Virus record (IMG/VR): IMGVR_UViG_3300044846_002736
Location: 1 to 34,806 of that record
Direction: 5' to 3' (one strand)
From: a virus
Length of the DNA: 34,806 nt
Both the position numbers and the translations under genes were made by a program. The notes under the pieces are model-generated. The model did not search any database and was not told the origin of the DNA. It saw only the letters and a program-made list of their open reading frames with translations. Each line of letters begins with the position of its first letter. Within the stretch, counting starts at the first letter, position 1. Below are positions 1 through 6,417 of this stretch, one piece after another.

Positions 1-4
1 AATA

Positions 5-141
5 TTGATAGTGGTTTTCCCCACTCAACGGATGTCGACAATCCAGAGTGGAATCGGAATTCAGCACCCCCTGCCGATGCATCGTAAAACTACAATTAAG
101 CAGTTAAGATTGGGACGAGATGGGTAACCCAACACTATCAA
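5..141 (+). ncRNA. Structured RNA candidate closed by a 9-bp helix
   Basis: Positions 5-13 (TTGATAGTG) and 133-141 (CACTATCAA) are perfectly complementary and would close the whole segment. Inside, TGGG/CCCA at 121-131 forms a small hairpin, and TCGG 54-57 can pair with CCGA 74-77. There is no convincing open reading frame. The stretch around 87-114 (CTACAATTAAGCAGTTAAG then ATTGGG) closely resembles 672-698 inside the third tRNA-like element (CTATACTTAAGCAGTTGAAG then CTGGG), so the two RNAs probably share ancestry. No tRNA T arm is present here. I cannot assign a family, and the strand is inferred from its neighbours. Confidence 0.45.
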
Positions 142-149
142 AAATATTT

Positions 150-225
150 AGTCAGGTGGTGTAATTGGTTATCACTAAAAATCTTTGTGAAAAGTATGAT
201 ACAGGTTCGATTCCTGTCCTGACTA
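150..225 (+). tRNA. tRNA-like element without a normal anticodon arm
   Basis: The acceptor stem is perfect: AGTCAGG (150-156) pairs with CCTGACT (218-224), with discriminator A225. The T arm is textbook: ACAGG, loop TTCGATT, CCTGT (201-217). A short D arm GTG/CAC lies at 159-175 and its loop contains GG. The middle part (176-200) does not fold into a 5-bp stem with a 7-nt loop. Instead CTTT-GTGA-AAAG can form a hairpin with a GNRA loop. CCA is not encoded. It may be a degenerate tRNA or a tRNA mimic used for RNase P processing. I do not assign an amino acid. Confidence 0.55.
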
Positions 226-251
226 CTAAAAATTAATAAAAATTAAAAACT

Positions 252-452
252 ATGGAAAAAGCAATTAGAATTACTGGTTTATTATCGTTATTGTTTACGC
301 TATTAACAGTTATTATTTGGGGTGTTGTCGCGATGTGGAATCCACCAATTAATGGTATCGTACACAATTTATTTAGAGTGTCTGTATTATGTTTGCTTGT
401 GATTGGGAGTGTATGGGTTTTTATACTTTCATATCAAGAAACGAAAAATTAA
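252..452 (+). CDS. Small two-helix membrane protein, unknown function
   Basis: This 66-residue protein contains two hydrophobic segments, roughly residues 6-28 and 38-60, joined by a short polar turn with the sequence NPPING. It is therefore predicted to be an inner-membrane protein with two transmembrane helices. I do not recognise a family. It lies between two tRNA-like elements and is followed after 5 nt by another small membrane gene, so both are probably on one transcript with the RNAs. Small membrane proteins in such positions in phages are often lysis or superinfection factors, but nothing in this sequence proves that. The start is preceded by an A-rich stretch and no Shine-Dalgarno motif, as expected for this host group. 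Confidence 0.55.
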   Translation: MEKAIRITGLLSLLFTLLTVIIWGVVAMWNPPINGIVHNLFRVSVLCLLVIGSVWVFILSYQETKN

Positions 453-457
453 AAACT

Positions 458-649
458 ATGGAATTAATATTGTTTGGAATTATTGGATGTTTTATTGGTA
501 GTTTAATTGTATTAATCGCAATAAACTTATTTAAATCAAAACCCTCAATTGACTGTCAGGAGTTAATTAAACAATCTGAAGAACGATTAGAGAAGTCAAA
601 GAAGTATGGGGAAGAGTTAGATAGAATGTTAGAAGAAATGAAAAAATAG
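458..649 (+). CDS. Small membrane-anchored coiled-coil protein
   Basis: The 63-residue product begins with a strong N-terminal transmembrane helix (about residues 2-24) and ends in a charged, Glu/Lys-rich helix (about 33-63) likely to be a coiled coil. The topology resembles an inner-membrane spanin or an Rz-like protein, but it is short for that role and I do not assign it. I chose the ATG at 458 rather than an upstream ATG at 389. The upstream start would overlap the previous gene by 64 nt, and 458 has the same AAAAACT context as the previous gene's start. The TAG stop overlaps the first two bases of the next tRNA-like element. Confidence 0.5.
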   Translation: MELILFGIIGCFIGSLIVLIAINLFKSKPSIDCQELIKQSEERLEKSKKYGEELDRMLEEMKK

Positions 650-733
650 TCAGGTGGCGGAATGGTAGACGCTATACTTAAGCAGTTGAAGCTGGGCAAT
701 TCAACAATACAGGTTCGAGTCCTGTCCTGACTA
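648..733 (+). tRNA. tRNA-like element, possibly Leu(AAG) type, imperfect anticodon stem
   Basis: The acceptor AGTCAGG (648-654) pairs perfectly with CCTGACT (726-732), with discriminator A733. The D arm GCGGAATGGTAGACGC (657-672) is almost the standard bacterial leucine tRNA sequence, and the T arm ACAGG-TTCGAGT-CCTGT (709-725) is perfect. At 86 nt it has the length of a class II tRNA. A loop TTAAGCA (678-684) would give anticodon AAG, but its flanking stem has only three of five pairs. A competing 6-bp hairpin GTTGAA/TTCAAC (685-690/700-705) is stronger. CCA is not encoded. Its acceptor and T arm are nearly identical to the element at 150-225, which suggests duplication. Confidence 0.5.
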
Positions 734-735
734 CA

Positions 736-890
736 AAAAATGCTATTGTGGGAGTGACTTACTTCAACCCTCTGACGGCTGGAAAGACAGCACGAAACAC
801 GTAAACCTAAGTACCTGTACAGCGGTGAGTAACGGGCTAAGTTAGATACAATTCCTCGGAGCTGGGAGTAGAATGCTTAGGAGCGTGTTT
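736..890 (+). ncRNA. Structured RNA candidate between two tRNA-like elements
   Basis: There is no open reading frame here, but there is clear nested pairing. AAACACG (795-801) pairs with CGTGTTT (884-890), and just inside it CCTAAG (806-811) pairs with CTTAGG (876-881). A smaller hairpin GCTG/CAGC (778-791) lies upstream. The two nested helices (13 bp) enclose a 64-nt domain. The right edge of the outer helix is only four bases before the next tRNA-like acceptor, so the RNA may be freed by tRNA-type processing. I recognise no known family. Confidence 0.4.
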
Positions 891-894
891 ATAT

Positions 895-1010
895 AGTGCG
901 GTAGCTTAATTGGTAAAGCGTTCGGTGAGCAATAAAAGGTAGGGAGTCATGACCCAAGAATATAAAGTAAGTCTTGCCGAAAGTTGTGAGTTCGAATCTC
1001 ATCCAAACTA
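895..1010 (+). tRNA. tRNA-like element with a 51-nt structured anticodon loop
   Basis: The D arm GCTT-AATTGGTA-AAGC (904-919), a 5-bp anticodon stem TTCGG/CCGAA (921-925/977-981) and a T arm GTGAG-TTCGAAT-CTCAT (986-1002) are all recognisable. The acceptor AGTGCGG (895-901) against CCAAACT (1003-1009) has two mismatches. The anticodon loop is 51 nt instead of 7 and has its own helices: CAAGA/TCTTG (955-959/972-976) and GGG/CCC around 942-955. It is far too short for a group I intron. It could be an unusual small insertion, or a tRNA-shaped RNA whose anticodon arm has another job. Confidence 0.5.
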
Positions 1011-1025
1011 CAAAAAATTAAAATT

Positions 1026-1097
1026 ATGTCACCAGTATTGTTATTATTATTTATTTTTCTTATGTTTATCTTACGTAAGAAAAGACGTTAAGTTAGG
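1026..1097 (+). CDS. Tiny single-helix membrane peptide
   Basis: This is a possible 23-residue peptide: a short N-terminal MSPV, a strongly hydrophobic stretch of about 12 residues (LLLLFIFLMFIL) and a basic tail RKKKTLS. That is the pattern of a minimal one-helix membrane peptide with the positive tail inside. The ATG follows an A-rich stretch. The stop codon TAG lies inside the acceptor stem of the next tRNA-like element, just as the gene ending at 649 overlaps its own downstream tRNA-like element. The very short length makes the call uncertain, and no family is recognised. Confidence 0.35.
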
Positions 1098-1173
1098 AGT
1101 ATAAAAGGCATCGGTGCTAATTCCATCTGTTAAAGATGGTTACTCATTGTGGGTTCGAATCCCACCCTAACTT
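1092..1173 (+). tRNA. tRNA-like element with apparent UUA anticodon
   Basis: The acceptor AGTTAGG (1092-1098) pairs perfectly with CCTAACT (1166-1172). The T arm GTGGG-TTCGAAT-CCCAC (1149-1165) is perfect. A strong stem CCATC/GATGG with loop TGTTAAA forms the anticodon arm. Read conventionally, that loop gives anticodon UUA (complementary to the stop codon UAA), but the base before it is G rather than the nearly universal U. The D arm is poor and the discriminator is T. CCA is not encoded. Function as a decoding tRNA is doubtful. Confidence 0.5.
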
Positions 1174-1187
1174 CTAAAATTTATATT

Positions 1188-1397
1188 ATGAAAAAGTTTC
1201 TTTTATTGTTATTGTCTTGGATTCTTTCATTTTCAATTGTTTGGTTTGGGTTGTATTTATTTAAATACTATTTGGAGTCAGAATCTTCTATTGGTAACTT
1301 TATTGTTGGTGCTATTGGTTTTTTCGTTGCCATTAATCCGGCAATGGATGTTTGGGAAAAATTATTTAAACGTTGGTTTAAAATCAAAGAAGAATAA
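1188..1397 (+). CDS. Small membrane protein, unknown function
   Basis: The product is 69 residues with two hydrophobic segments, about 2-25 and 36-51, followed by an amphipathic, basic C-terminus (WEKLFKRWFKIKEE). Two transmembrane helices with a cytoplasmic basic tail are predicted. I used the ATG at 1188, directly after the tRNA-like element and in an AT-rich leader. An in-frame ATG at 1149 would put coding sequence through the T arm of that RNA. It precedes a holin-like gene, so a part in lysis is possible but unproven. Confidence 0.5.
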   Translation: MKKFLLLLLSWILSFSIVWFGLYLFKYYLESESSIGNFIVGAIGFFVAINPAMDVWEKLFKRWFKIKEE

Positions 1398-1414
1398 TTT
1401 AAATTGTTTTTTAG

Positions 1415-1424
1415 ATATTTATTA
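1415..1424 (+). promoter_or_regulatory. ATATTTATTA motif before the holin-like gene
   Basis: A copy of the recurring putative late motif, 30 nt before the ATG at 1455. Confidence 0.5.
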
Positions 1425-1454
1425 TTATAAAATAAACTTTTAAATATAATTTAA

Positions 1455-1622
1455 ATGAAACTTTCAAAAGAACGAATCCTAGGTGTTGTAAGACATACAT
1501 TAACATTTGTTGGTGGTATCCTTGTAATGAAAGGTCTTGTTGATGAGGCAACAGTGACTGAAATTATTGGTGGTGTTATGACACTTGCCGGTACTATCTG
1601 GTCTGTAATTGATAAAAAGTAA
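1455..1622 (+). CDS. Holin-like small protein
   Basis: This 55-residue protein is below the usual size cut-off for ORF calling but has a good start, a late-type upstream motif and a terminator directly after it. After a basic N-terminus (MKLSKERILGVVRH) there is a hydrophobic Gly-rich segment (LTFVGGILVMKGLV), a short acidic linker (DEATVTE), a second hydrophobic Gly-rich segment (IIGGVMTLAGTIWSVI) and a Lys-rich end. This RH-LT-x-GG ... G-x-V(D/E)-x-A ... G-WS ... KK layout matches small class II-like phage holins of the Pam3-gp28 type, which form holes in the inner membrane at lysis. The family name is from memory. A GH19-like lysozyme gene lies 1.8 kb downstream. Confidence 0.6.
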   Translation: MKLSKERILGVVRHTLTFVGGILVMKGLVDEATVTEIIGGVMTLAGTIWSVIDKK

Positions 1623-1641
1623 ATTTAACTTTTTATGTAAA

Positions 1642-1668
1642 TCCCATCTTTTAGGTGGGATTTTTTAT
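1642..1668 (+). terminator. Rho-independent terminator after the holin-like gene
   Basis: TCCCATC pairs with GGTGGGA (one G-U) around loop TTTTA and is followed by six T residues. The same hairpin and T tract is repeated at 3397-3424. Confidence 0.8.
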
Positions 1669-1695
1669 TTTATGTGATATTTTTTATTTTATGTG

Positions 1696-1705
1696 ATATT
1701 TATAA
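1696..1705 (+). promoter_or_regulatory. ATATTTATAA motif before fibre gene 1
   Basis: An exact copy of the late-type motif, 29 nt before the ATG at 1735. The flank TTTTATTTTATGTGATATTT is directly duplicated just upstream (from about 1664 and about 1683). Confidence 0.5.
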
Positions 1706-1734
1706 TAAAATAAAAATTTTTAAAAAAATTAAAA

Positions 1735-3375
1735 ATGGCAGAAATTATAATTACAGATCCAGTTGGTGGTACAACAACAGCAGTAAGATGCGGCGCAAAT
1801 AATAAAACATTAGGCATCTTTTCAATTGTAGGAAGTGGAAAAAATAACACAAACTCCGGTGGATATTCAAATATTGGTGGTGGTATTTATAACACATCTT
1901 TAAATACTGGTGACTACTCTGTAATAGGAGGTGGTAAATCTGGCTTTACAAATGCTAATTATACAGTAATCGGTGGTGGTGTTTATAACACAACATCTGG
2001 ATGTTATTCATCAATTCTTGGTGGTAGAAGTAATACCACAACATCAAATGGACACTATTCATCAATTCTTGGGGGACGTTTTAATAAAATTCAAAATTGT
2101 TATAGTACAATTGTTGGTGGTTGCTGTAACTTACTTACGGCTTCCGGATCCTCAATACTCGCCGGTTCAAACATTACAGGAAATACTAGTAATACTGCTT
2201 ATGTTCCAAAATTGAATATCCGTGATGTTTTTTCTGGAACACCTATTATGAATTTAGGCTTGGACGCTAGTGGTTTTGTTGTTAGTGGGTCAACACCACA
2301 AGATTTTTATGTTACTGGTGGCTCAATTAATTATGGAACAGGAGACTTAATATTAAATAGACAAAATGGTTTGGTTACAATTCCTGGATTCCACGATTAT
2401 ACTGTGACTGGCGGTACTTATTCGGCAGGTACTGCAACATTTACAAATAACACCGGAGGAACATTTAATGTTAATGGGTTTGTTACTGGCGATACATATG
2501 TGACTGGCGGTACTTATTCGGCAGGTACTGCAACATTTACAAATAACACCGGAGGAACATTTAATGTTAATGGGTTTGTTACTGGTGATACATATGTGAC
2601 TGGGTTAACGTTTAATACAGGAAATTATAATTTGACAATTGGTAGAAATGATGGTGTTTCATTTACTGATACTTTATCAATATTGGCATCAGATCTTACT
2701 GTTACTGGTGGTACATATAATAGTGGTACTGGTGTTGGTACATTTACAAATAATACTGGTGGTACATTTAATGTTACAGGATTTTTGACCGGATATACAG
2801 ATACATACCTTTCAGCGGCTACTTTTTCTGCCGGCACTTTAACTTTAACAAATAGTGATACAACAACAGTAACAGCGTCTGGATTCCAATATCAAAAACC
2901 AGTATTCAATATTGTTGCAGACCCAACTGATGGTGTTTTAGTTAGTGGAACAACAGTAGAAACAATTTCTAAATCAATTTTAATTTCCGCAAATACATTA
3001 ACAACAAATTCTATTTTAGAATTATCTTGGGGTGTACATAGAACAGGTGCTGGTATTGGTTCTGTAACTACTAAAGTTTGGGTTAATTCGGCAAATACTT
3101 TAAGTGGTGCTGTATTGTTAGCAACTGGTGCAAATCAATCAGCAACTAGTAATGGGTATTTAAGAAATTTTAGAGATATACAAAAAATTGGTACTACTGC
3201 ATATGTGTATAACGCAACACAACAAAATTCTAATGATATATCAAACACAAATCCTGCAAGGACAACATTAACGTTTGATAACTCAATGTCAATATATCTA
3301 TTATTTACAGTTACTTGTACCTCTTCTTCTGACCAAGCGTCAATTAATAGAGTTCGATTATCTGAACATTCATAA
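1735..3375 (+). CDS. Repeat-rich tail fibre or adhesin 1
   Basis: A 546-residue structural protein. Residues of about 25-150 consist of degenerate repeats of roughly 14 residues (pattern N-t-x-S-G-x-Y-S-x-I-x-G-G-x), like the head domain of trimeric autotransporter adhesins of the YadA type, which form trimeric beta rolls. This is followed by Gly/Thr-rich repeats with the unit VTGGTYSAGTATFTNN; a 32-residue unit is present in two nearly identical tandem copies and further diverged ones (about 222-360). The C-terminal domain (about 385-546) is a different beta-rich module, possibly the receptor-binding tip. The first 12 residues, MAEIIITDPVGG, are identical to those of fibre 2 at 8192, so they probably share an attachment point on the virion. 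Terminator immediately downstream. Confidence 0.75.
   Translation: MAEIIITDPVGGTTTAVRCGANNKTLGIFSIVGSGKNNTNSGGYSNIGGGIYNTSLNTGDYSVIGGGKSGFTNANYTVIGGGVYNTTSGCYSSILGGRSNTTTSNGHYSSILGGRFNKIQNCYSTIVGGCCNLLTASGSSILAGSNITGNTSNTAYVPKLNIRDVFSGTPIMNLGLDASGFVVSGSTPQDFYVTGGSINYGTGDLILNRQNGLVTIPGFHDYTVTGGTYSAGTATFTNNTGGTFNVNGFVTGDTYVTGGTYSAGTATFTNNTGGTFNVNGFVTGDTYVTGLTFNTGNYNLTIGRNDGVSFTDTLSILASDLTVTGGTYNSGTGVGTFTNNTGGTFNVTGFLTGYTDTYLSAATFSAGTLTLTNSDTTTVTASGFQYQKPVFNIVADPTDGVLVSGTTVETISKSILISANTLTTNSILELSWGVHRTGAGIGSVTTKVWVNSANTLSGAVLLATGANQSATSNGYLRNFRDIQKIGTTAYVYNATQQNSNDISNTNPARTTLTFDNSMSIYLLFTVTCTSSSDQASINRVRLSEHS
2403..2594 (+). repeat. 96-bp in-frame tandem duplication inside fibre 1
   Basis: The 96-bp unit starting at TGTGACTGG occurs at 2403-2498 and again at 2499-2594 with, as far as I can read, a single difference (GGCGAT versus GGTGAT near the end). 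A third diverged copy begins at 2595. Since 96 is a multiple of three, copy-number change would lengthen or shorten the fibre by 32 residues without a frameshift. Confidence 0.85.
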
Positions 3376-3396
3376 ATTTTATTCATTTTTACTAAA

Positions 3397-3424
3397 ATCC
3401 CATCTTTTAGGTGGGATTTTTTAT
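3397..3424 (+). terminator. Terminator after fibre 1, copy of the one at 1642
   Basis: The same TCCCATC-TTTTA-GGTGGGA hairpin and T tract as at 1642-1668. A near-identical terminator after two consecutive genes suggests it was duplicated together with a gene cassette. Confidence 0.8.
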
Positions 3425-3432
3425 TTATACAA

Positions 3433-3442
3433 ATATTTATAA
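3433..3442 (+). promoter_or_regulatory. ATATTTATAA motif before the lysozyme-like gene
   Basis: An exact motif ending 9 nt before the ATG at 3452. Confidence 0.5.
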
Positions 3443-3451
3443 ATAAAAATT

Positions 3452-4228
3452 ATGAAAAAACTTATAACTGAAGACGAAAAAAAAAATATCAAACAAATGC
3501 ATTCTATGGACGAAGGGATGTTATCTGATCTTATTGATAAGGTTAAATCTTCTGACACAGTACAAAATATAAAAAAGAAGTTTGAAGATCTATTTGGTGT
3601 TAAGTTAGGTGATGATGAAAAAGATACGGAAGATCAAGGTAATTACACCGGAAGTGTTGAGTACACTGGTGGTGGTATGGATTCAGACCAAAAGAAAAAT
3701 ATGGGTCTTATTTTAAAAGCGTTAGAAAGTGCTGGAATAACAAATCCAAACGCACAAATTGGTATTTTATCTGTTATTAAAAAAGAAAGTAATTTTAAAT
3801 TACAAGATGAGATTGGTTACTGTAGTACTTCTGATTCTAGAGTTGAGTCTATTTTTGGAGCTAGAGGTAAAAAATGTAAATCTATGAAATGTAACGATGA
3901 AAAATTCTTTGATTGTTTATATGGTTATAAATCTGGTATAAATCTAGGAAATACCGAACCTGGTGATGGTTACAAATACTTGGGTAGAGGATTCCACGGA
4001 TTAACTGGGAAAGCAAACTACAAAAAATATGGTATATCTAATCCGGAATCTCTGAATGACGACCCAAAGGTTGCAGCAAAAGAAGTTGCAGATTTTTTTA
4101 AATCACACGTAAAAGATTTTGATAGTGTAGAAGATGCTGTAACCGAAATAAATAGAATTAATTCTGGTGGATCCCAGTTTGGATTATCAAAAGCACTTGA
4201 AGCTTCAGAAGATTTTAAGACCAAATAA
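3452..4228 (+). CDS. GH19-like peptidoglycan hydrolase with N-terminal leader
   Basis: The 258-residue product has a charged N-terminal segment (1-75) and a lysozyme-fold domain (about 78-258). The domain shows the hallmarks of family 19 glycoside hydrolases: a probable catalytic Glu112 in KKESNF, and GRGFHGLTGKANYKKYG at 178-194, matching the GRG-x-x-QLT-x-x-x-NY signature with GLT for QLT. The likely role is cleavage of host peptidoglycan, either as endolysin or as a virion-borne lysozyme. The N-terminus (MKKLITEDEK ... MHSMDEGM) resembles short leaders on other genes here (18170, 30377, 30946) that may be cut by the prohead protease. If so, this enzyme is in the particle. No signal peptide is visible. 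Confidence 0.7.
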   Translation: MKKLITEDEKKNIKQMHSMDEGMLSDLIDKVKSSDTVQNIKKKFEDLFGVKLGDDEKDTEDQGNYTGSVEYTGGGMDSDQKKNMGLILKALESAGITNPNAQIGILSVIKKESNFKLQDEIGYCSTSDSRVESIFGARGKKCKSMKCNDEKFFDCLYGYKSGINLGNTEPGDGYKYLGRGFHGLTGKANYKKYGISNPESLNDDPKVAAKEVADFFKSHVKDFDSVEDAVTEINRINSGGSQFGLSKALEASEDFKTK

Positions 4229-4230
4229 TT

Positions 4231-4261
4231 TTTGGTAATTTAAAAATTATTTATATCTTTG
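4231..4261 (+). promoter_or_regulatory. Host-type promoter, nearly leaderless
   Basis: TTTG at 4231-4234, a 19-nt spacer and TATCTTTG at 4254-4261 fit the Bacteroidota housekeeping promoter. Only four bases separate the -7 element from the ATG at 4266, so transcription would start at or next to the start codon. Confidence 0.65.
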
Positions 4262-4265
4262 TGAT

Positions 4266-4748
4266 ATGAATATATTTTTTTTAGATTACGACACTCAAAA
4301 ATGTGCGGAGTATCATTGTGACAAACACGTTGTTAAGATGATTTTAGAAACCGCACAACTACTTTGTGGTACACATTGGGTGATCGGCTCAGAGGCACCA
4401 TATAAATTATCACATAAAAATCATCCTTGTGCGATTTGGACTAGGGAGTCGTTGTCAAATTATCTTTACTTATGTGATCTGGGTTTAGAATTATGTAAGG
4501 AATACACATACCGTTATGGTAAAAGACATAAATCTCAAGAAATTATTGAGTGGTGTTTAGACAGTAAACCAAGTATTAAAGATATTGGGTTTACAGAACC
4601 ACCAAAAGCAATGCCAGATGAATATAAGGTCAATTCAGTGACCGAATCTTATAGGAATTATTATATAGGTGCAAAAAAAGATTTTGCAAACTGGAAAAGT
4701 AGATCAATACCGAATTGGTTTACTTATCAAGGAACTACTGTAATGTAG
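4266..4748 (+). CDS. Conserved phage protein, function unassigned
   Basis: This 160-residue protein has a layout I have seen in many tailed phages: an N-terminal MNIFFLDYD, then [21 protein letters not shown] (about residues 13-33), a central tyrosine-rich part, and a C-terminal [24 protein letters not shown] (about 129-152). The conserved His residues and the aromatic C-terminus recall small DNA-repair glycosylases of the DenV type, but this likeness is weak and I do not name an enzyme. It has its own host-type promoter, unlike the structural genes around it, suggesting early expression. Its last 22 bases overlap the convergent gene ending at 4727. Confidence 0.55.
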   Translation: MNIFFLDYDTQKCAEYHCDKHVVKMILETAQLLCGTHWVIGSEAPYKLSHKNHPCAIWTRESLSNYLYLCDLGLELCKEYTYRYGKRHKSQEIIEWCLDSKPSIKDIGFTEPPKAMPDEYKVNSVTESYRNYYIGAKKDFANWKSRSIPNWFTYQGTTVM

Positions 4749-6397
4749 TTTTTAAATTGATAAAATAAATACCCATTTGTATTTTGACCCATTTGTCCAT
4801 TATCAGAAAGGATTGAAATATCGTAAGTTCCTGGTGTATTATACTGAACGGTAACTGGTCTGTAATTTTGTAATTGATTTAATGGTATTGGTAAAATACC
4901 ACCTCCACAAGATGTTGGTTTTGTATAGGTGTAAGTTGACGAAGCGACAGCATTTAAAAGGTTCAAACCAATTTCTACCCAATCACCAGTTGAAAAACTA
5001 TAGAAATTTAATAAACTAAAATTAGGTACAGAAGAATTAAATGAATTAGTTGGTACTTGTAATGGATTACTAACGTATTGTGCACCCTCAAAATAAAGTT
5101 TATTTAGTGAAAAAACACCGTTTGTTACCGGAAATCCTTGTGACCAATTTGGTAAAACTGTTATTTTACTACCAACCGTTATTGTTTGTGGTTGTATTGG
5201 CGAACCACTTAAACATGTAAGCTCTGAATTAGTTTTTAATTCTAATAAAGAATTTGGACCAATTTTTCTTGGTTGATTATCAGGGCAAGCAACATTTGCA
5301 GACCAAACGGATTTATTATAAGTAACACCATCAAAACCGGTAAATGGAGATGGTGTTCTTACTGTTACATACGCAAAAGTAGGTGTTGCAGCACTTTTAT
5401 AAAAAGTCCATATTTTATATTGACGAAAATTGTCAAAACTAGGTGATCCACCAAAATTCGGAATACCCAAACATTGGGGATTGTTTTCAACATAAATATC
5501 AAATGGGCTTTGACACGGACTAGCTAATATTGTTTGATTATTCCAAATTAAAGTCATTGTATCTGGACTTAATTGGTAATTAAACCCTACTTGTACATTT
5601 CCAATAGCAGTACCCAAGTTTATTTGATAGGTTCTTGTGGTTGGCGCGTTAACATTTGAGCTTGCTGTTAAACCAAAATTAGTACCACACCCTATGATTT
5701 GGATATTGGGTGAAGGTGATGGTGTTGGTGTTGGATTTAACGTTGGTGTTGGGGTTAACGGTATTTTTGATACTGGTATAAACTGTATTGTTTGTGTTGG
5801 GGTTGGGGTAGGTGTTTTTGTAGGTGTAGGAGTCGGAGTCGGAGTCCTTGTTGTAGTTGGGGTTGGTGTTGGTGTTGGTGTAAAACCAATTGTGGGTGTT
5901 ACAGTAGGTGTAGGTGTTGGGGATGGTGGAGGACAAAAACAATCACCACTACCATAAGTAATTACTGAAAAAGTTATTGGCGGGTTAGCCGCATCTACAT
6001 AAGTCTCAATACTATTATTTCTAATACAACCAGACAATGTATACGTTTGACCACCCTCAACAAATTGTGTAAAAATATTACCACAACAATCTTTCCACTG
6101 CATAAATCCCTTATCTTTAGGTATAACTGTTGCACCAACTCTACAATCATACATACAGTCTAAATAACTAGATATTTGTTCGTCAGAAAAAGTACCATAT
6201 TGTGATAAACAATTTCTAATTAAATTATAATCCGTTGAGTTATTCAAAATTGTCGCACAACCTATCAATAAGGTTGGATTGTCTATCCCAAGGGTTGTAC
6301 TTAAACAATTTATCACATTAGTTGGTATTCCAACAGGCCCTACGGTTAATGTTGACGTGTAAGCCGAAAGAATTGATTGTATATTAATAACTGGCAT
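4727..6397 (-). CDS. Cysteine-rich structural protein with Pro-Thr linker, copy A
   Basis: A 556-residue protein with a clear three-part layout. Residues 1-155 are a Cys-rich N-terminal domain (motifs [31 protein letters not shown]). Residues about 156-231 are a low-complexity stalk made almost only of Pro and Thr ([10 protein letters not shown]). Residues 232-556 form a beta-type C-terminal domain. It is a full-length paralogue of the gene at 6418-8109: N-terminal domains and stalks are similar, C-terminal domains are more diverged. The layout suggests a virion-surface or receptor-binding protein with a flexible stalk; the family is unknown to me. Only 20 bases separate it from copy B, so they are probably co-transcribed. 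Confidence 0.65.
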   Translation of the reverse strand: MPVINIQSILSAYTSTLTVGPVGIPTNVINCLSTTLGIDNPTLLIGCATILNNSTDYNLIRNCLSQYGTFSDEQISSYLDCMYDCRVGATVIPKDKGFMQWKDCCGNIFTQFVEGGQTYTLSGCIRNNSIETYVDAANPPITFSVITYGSGDCFCPPPSPTPTPTVTPTIGFTPTPTPTPTTTRTPTPTPTPTKTPTPTPTQTIQFIPVSKIPLTPTPTLNPTPTPSPSPNIQIIGCGTNFGLTASSNVNAPTTRTYQINLGTAIGNVQVGFNYQLSPDTMTLIWNNQTILASPCQSPFDIYVENNPQCLGIPNFGGSPSFDNFRQYKIWTFYKSAATPTFAYVTVRTPSPFTGFDGVTYNKSVWSANVACPDNQPRKIGPNSLLELKTNSELTCLSGSPIQPQTITVGSKITVLPNWSQGFPVTNGVFSLNKLYFEGAQYVSNPLQVPTNSFNSSVPNFSLLNFYSFSTGDWVEIGLNLLNAVASSTYTYTKPTSCGGGILPIPLNQLQNYRPVTVQYNTPGTYDISILSDNGQMGQNTNGYLFYQFKNYITVVP

Positions 6398-6417
6398 ATT
6401 TTTATTTTTATTTTTTA

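Noticed and set aside
389-457. Upstream ATG for the second small membrane protein
   Set aside because: It would add 23 residues read out of frame through the preceding gene; the ATG at 458 gives a clean N-terminal membrane helix.
926-976. Group I intron in the tRNA-like element
   Set aside because: 51 nt is far too short, with no intron core; kept as an insertion of unknown type.
5637-5957. Plus-strand open frame of Val-Gly repeats opposite the Pro-Thr stalk
   Set aside because: It is the antisense of the repetitive Pro-Thr codons; low complexity, no start context, and copy B has the same mirror frame at 7415-7714.
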